Source: Clostridiales bacterium
Lineage (GTDB): Bacteria; Bacillota; Clostridia; Peptostreptococcales; NVVX01
Direction: 5' to 3'
NCBI GenBank assembly: GCA_021129775.1
Contig: JAJOKP010000066.1
Coordinates: forward strand, 1-36,836
Length of the DNA stretch: 36,836 nucleotides
Shown here piece by piece: positions 35,190 to 36,836 of this stretch; the first letter of the stretch is position 1, and each line of letters starts with the position of its first letter. Under the pieces are notes generated by a model. The model ran no database searches and was not told where the DNA came from. It saw only the letters and a list, made by a program, of their open reading frames with translations. The position numbers and the translations under genes are program-made.

Positions 35190-36041
35190 TTACTCCATAA
35201 ATTCTTTCAAATCAACCCAAGCTTTATAAACATCCTTTTTTGGCACTTGGAGTTTTTTTGCTGTGATGCTTATTGCTTCTTTTGCTGACAACTCCAGTTT
35301 AATCATTTCATTAATAATATACGCTTCATAACAAAATTCATCGACAGTTTCTTCCTCTACTTCAGCTTTTCTTCCAACCACTGTATACTCACCTTTTTCA
35401 ACCTTTTCATTGTTCTTCAATTGAAGAATTACATCTGCAACATATCCATAGTACGATTTTTCGTAATACTTCGTTAAATCATTACACACGCAAATATATG
35501 TAACTGGCATAATATCATTCATTGATTCTAATAGTTTTAAAATACGCCTTGGCGATTCATACAATACAAATGTTCTTATGGGGTTCTCTTTTACCTCGTT
35601 TAGTTTTTTAACAAGAGAACTTTTTTTTGCAGGTAAAAATCCGTAAAAAGCAAATTCATCTGTTTTGATGCCTGATATTGATAGCGCTATAGTTAACGCA
35701 GAAGCTCCGGCCAGCCCGATTACAGGAATATCATTCTCTATTGCTTCTCTTACTAGAAAATACCCAGGGTCAGAAATACAAGGTGTACCTGCATCTGTTA
35801 CAAGACATATATCGTAATCATCTTCTTTTAATTTTTTGACGAGTTCAGTTTTACGAGTTGCTTCATTAAATTTATGATACGATACAGTCTTTTTTTTAAT
35901 ATCCAAGTGGTTCAATAATTTTTTAGTTACTCTAGTATCCTCCGCAGCAATTAAATCGCAATCGCTCAGTGCTCCAACTGCACGTTTTGTAATATCACTC
36001 AAATTTCCTATTGGTGTTGGAACAATAAATAATCTTCCCAT
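35190..36041 (-). CDS. rsmI: 16S rRNA (cytidine-1402-2'-O)-methyltransferase
   Basis: RsmI methylates the ribose of C1402 in the decoding centre of 16S rRNA. The 283-aa product begins MGRLFIVPTPIGNLSDITKR, and has AAEDTRVTKKLLNH, VTDAGTPCISDPGY, GLAGASALTIALSISG and FYGFLPAKKS, the tetrapyrrole-methylase-fold blocks of this family. AAGGAG precedes the ATG. It is followed by its own terminator and preceded by a transposase remnant. Confidence 0.97.
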   Translation of the reverse strand: MGRLFIVPTPIGNLSDITKRAVGALSDCDLIAAEDTRVTKKLLNHLDIKKKTVSYHKFNEATRKTELVKKLKEDDYDICLVTDAGTPCISDPGYFLVREAIENDIPVIGLAGASALTIALSISGIKTDEFAFYGFLPAKKSSLVKKLNEVKENPIRTFVLYESPRRILKLLESMNDIMPVTYICVCNDLTKYYEKSYYGYVADVILQLKNNEKVEKGEYTVVGRKAEVEEETVDEFCYEAYIINEMIKLELSAKEAISITAKKLQVPKKDVYKAWVDLKEFME

Positions 36042-36062
36042 ATTAGTCTCCTTAGTACAGCA

Positions 36063-36299
36063 TTATTCATTTTCAATTGAATTCACAATACCTGCTTGCA
36101 CAGGGTTTTGATGGATATATCTTAAGACTGTTATTAAATACGCATCACTCTCTACAACTTCGCTTTTAAATCGTTTTTGAAATAAATGCTCGTAACGATC
36201 GTAATCCTCATCATCTTCAAATATTCTTTGTCTGTTAATACCTCTAATTATAATACGGTAAATTCCTGTTTCACTGATTTTCCGTGCTTCTCTTGGCAT
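36063..36299 (-). pseudogene. REP-associated tyrosine transposase (Y1/RAYT) remnant, catalytic core deleted
   Basis: Starting at the ATG at 36297-36299 (GGGGTGGAAATT upstream), the 78-aa frame opens MPREARKISETGIYRIIIRGINRQRIFEDDEDY, the N-terminus of RAYT/TnpA-REP proteins. It then jumps from EHLFQKRF to KSEVVESDAYLITVLRYIHQNPVQAGIV, which in intact proteins lies after the HUH (NHVH-type) motif. So the metal-binding histidines are gone by an in-frame internal deletion, and the C-terminus is also short. It cannot transpose. Intact relatives mobilise REP palindromes, and REP-like sequences are present around it. Confidence 0.85.
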
Positions 36300-36329
36300 A
36301 ATTTCCACCCCATAGAAAAAGTCTACCAC

Positions 36330-36666
36330 AAAGTTAGAAACTATTCAAACAAAAAAGACAAGTCCCTGTCCCTCTGTCTCGCTTCGCTCAGGGTGACATG
36401 CTGAAGGGCGTTCGACTCGTATTTCGCCTCTGAACTGTAACCTACAGGGTTACAGTTCAGATGTCGTAATTTAAAATTGGATAAACAACTTCTGTTTTTA
36501 ACTATGGAAACTCTAAAAACACAGTCATATTTGACTGATAAAAATCGCTAGGATAAGCAGGCAAAAAAAATATAAAAAACATGCTGAAACTATTAAAAAC
36601 ACTGGATTTATTAACTGTTTTGTGGTATAATATTAGTATCTTAAACAAAGAGGAAATGGTGTTTTT
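36330..36666. other. 337-base spacer with REP-like sequence and a perfect 14-bp hairpin
   Basis: No gene is visible. AAGACAAGTCCCTGTCCCT (about 36355) is REP-like. 36375-36420 holds GC-rich words shared with the spacer at 20630-20710. TCTGAACTGTAACC (36429-36442) and GGTTACAGTTCAGA (36448-36461) form a perfect 14-bp stem with a 5-base loop. CAGTCA-TATT-TGACTG follows at 36522-36537. A TATAAT box at 36626-36631, 36 bases before the next gene, is a likely -10 element; no good -35 is seen. Confidence 0.6.
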
Positions 36667-36836
36667 ATGGCTGCGAATTATAATAAATCATTACTAAAAG
36701 ATTATGAAAAATTGCTACTTGAAACTGAAAGATTATCAAGTGTAGTTAAACATCAAAATAATATCGCAAAAGAACTTCATGCCACAATAAATAATATGGC
36801 GAATTTTCTTGCTGAAAAAGATGAACAAATTGATAA
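36667..36836 (+). CDS. N-terminus of a probable IS66-type transposase (runs off right edge)
   Basis: An ATG behind AGAGGAAATGG opens a frame of 56 codons to the window edge. The product begins MAANYNKSLLKDYEKLLLET and continues as a heptad-like coiled coil ending FLAEKDEQID. IS66-family transposases in Clostridia commonly start this way, before a KLLNNNSNNSSKPPS-type linker and zinc finger; those parts are outside the window. An unrelated coiled-coil protein is possible. Confidence 0.45.
   Translation, partial: MAANYNKSLLKDYEKLLLETERLSSVVKHQNNIAKELHATINNMANFLAEKDEQID

Overview
The window is AT-rich DNA from a low-GC Firmicute, most likely class Clostridia; I cannot name the genus. The grounds are strong AGGAGG-type ribosome sites with frequent GTG/TTG starts, an infC-rpmI-rplT operon with an AUU start, a tig-clpP-clpX plus lon-engB protein-quality block, a PyrR-type attenuator before pyrBI, a Tad/Flp-pilus type CpaE/CpaF pair, and an AmmeMemoRadiSam gene pair.

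Layout. (1) 1-1400: start of a leftward Tad/Flp pilus operon (cpaE, then the N-terminus of cpaF running off the left edge). (2) 1740-13518: one long leftward muropeptide-recycling cluster comparable to the Bacillus subtilis murQ-murR-murP-amiE-nagZ-namZ group. It holds murR, murQ, namZ, an oligopeptide-type ABC permease and binding protein, nagZ, an amiE-like serine hydrolase, a second membrane-anchored nagZ, a BadF-type amino-sugar kinase and anmK. Four of these ten genes are visibly broken: the kinase and namZ by single-base frameshifts, the permease by truncation, and the binding protein by 5' loss plus an in-frame TAG. (3) 13795-14476: a small WG-repeat gene and a decayed stretch. (4) 14477-15895: rplT, rpmI, infC and a leader. 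(5) 16017-19550: an FtsH-like protease lacking the usual extracytoplasmic domain, then pyrBI with an elaborate leader. (6) 19559-23902: two membrane-protein genes, engB and lon. (7) 24105-28441: a two-gene chromate-type transporter, then clpX, clpP and tig. (8) 28589-31171: a LacI-family regulator, a PII-like protein and a Kef-type antiporter in one apparent operon. (9) 31209-33502: AmmeMemoRadiSam genes. (10) 33674-36836: a glycerophosphodiesterase, a histidine-kinase remnant, rsmI, a gutted REP-associated transposase and the start of a probable IS66-type transposase.

The observations most worth a second look are the pyrBI leader, the decayed muropeptide operon and the LacI/PII-like/antiporter operon. 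The pyrBI leader has a complete PyrR attenuator, then a palindromic multicopy element, then a second PyrR-loop-like hairpin next to the pyrB ribosome site. The same palindromic element also abuts the rplT stop codon. Several other intergenic spaces carry long inverted repeats or mosaic low-complexity spacers, consistent with REP/MITE-type activity in this genome. All functional calls are by eye from motifs and gene order; no database search was run.
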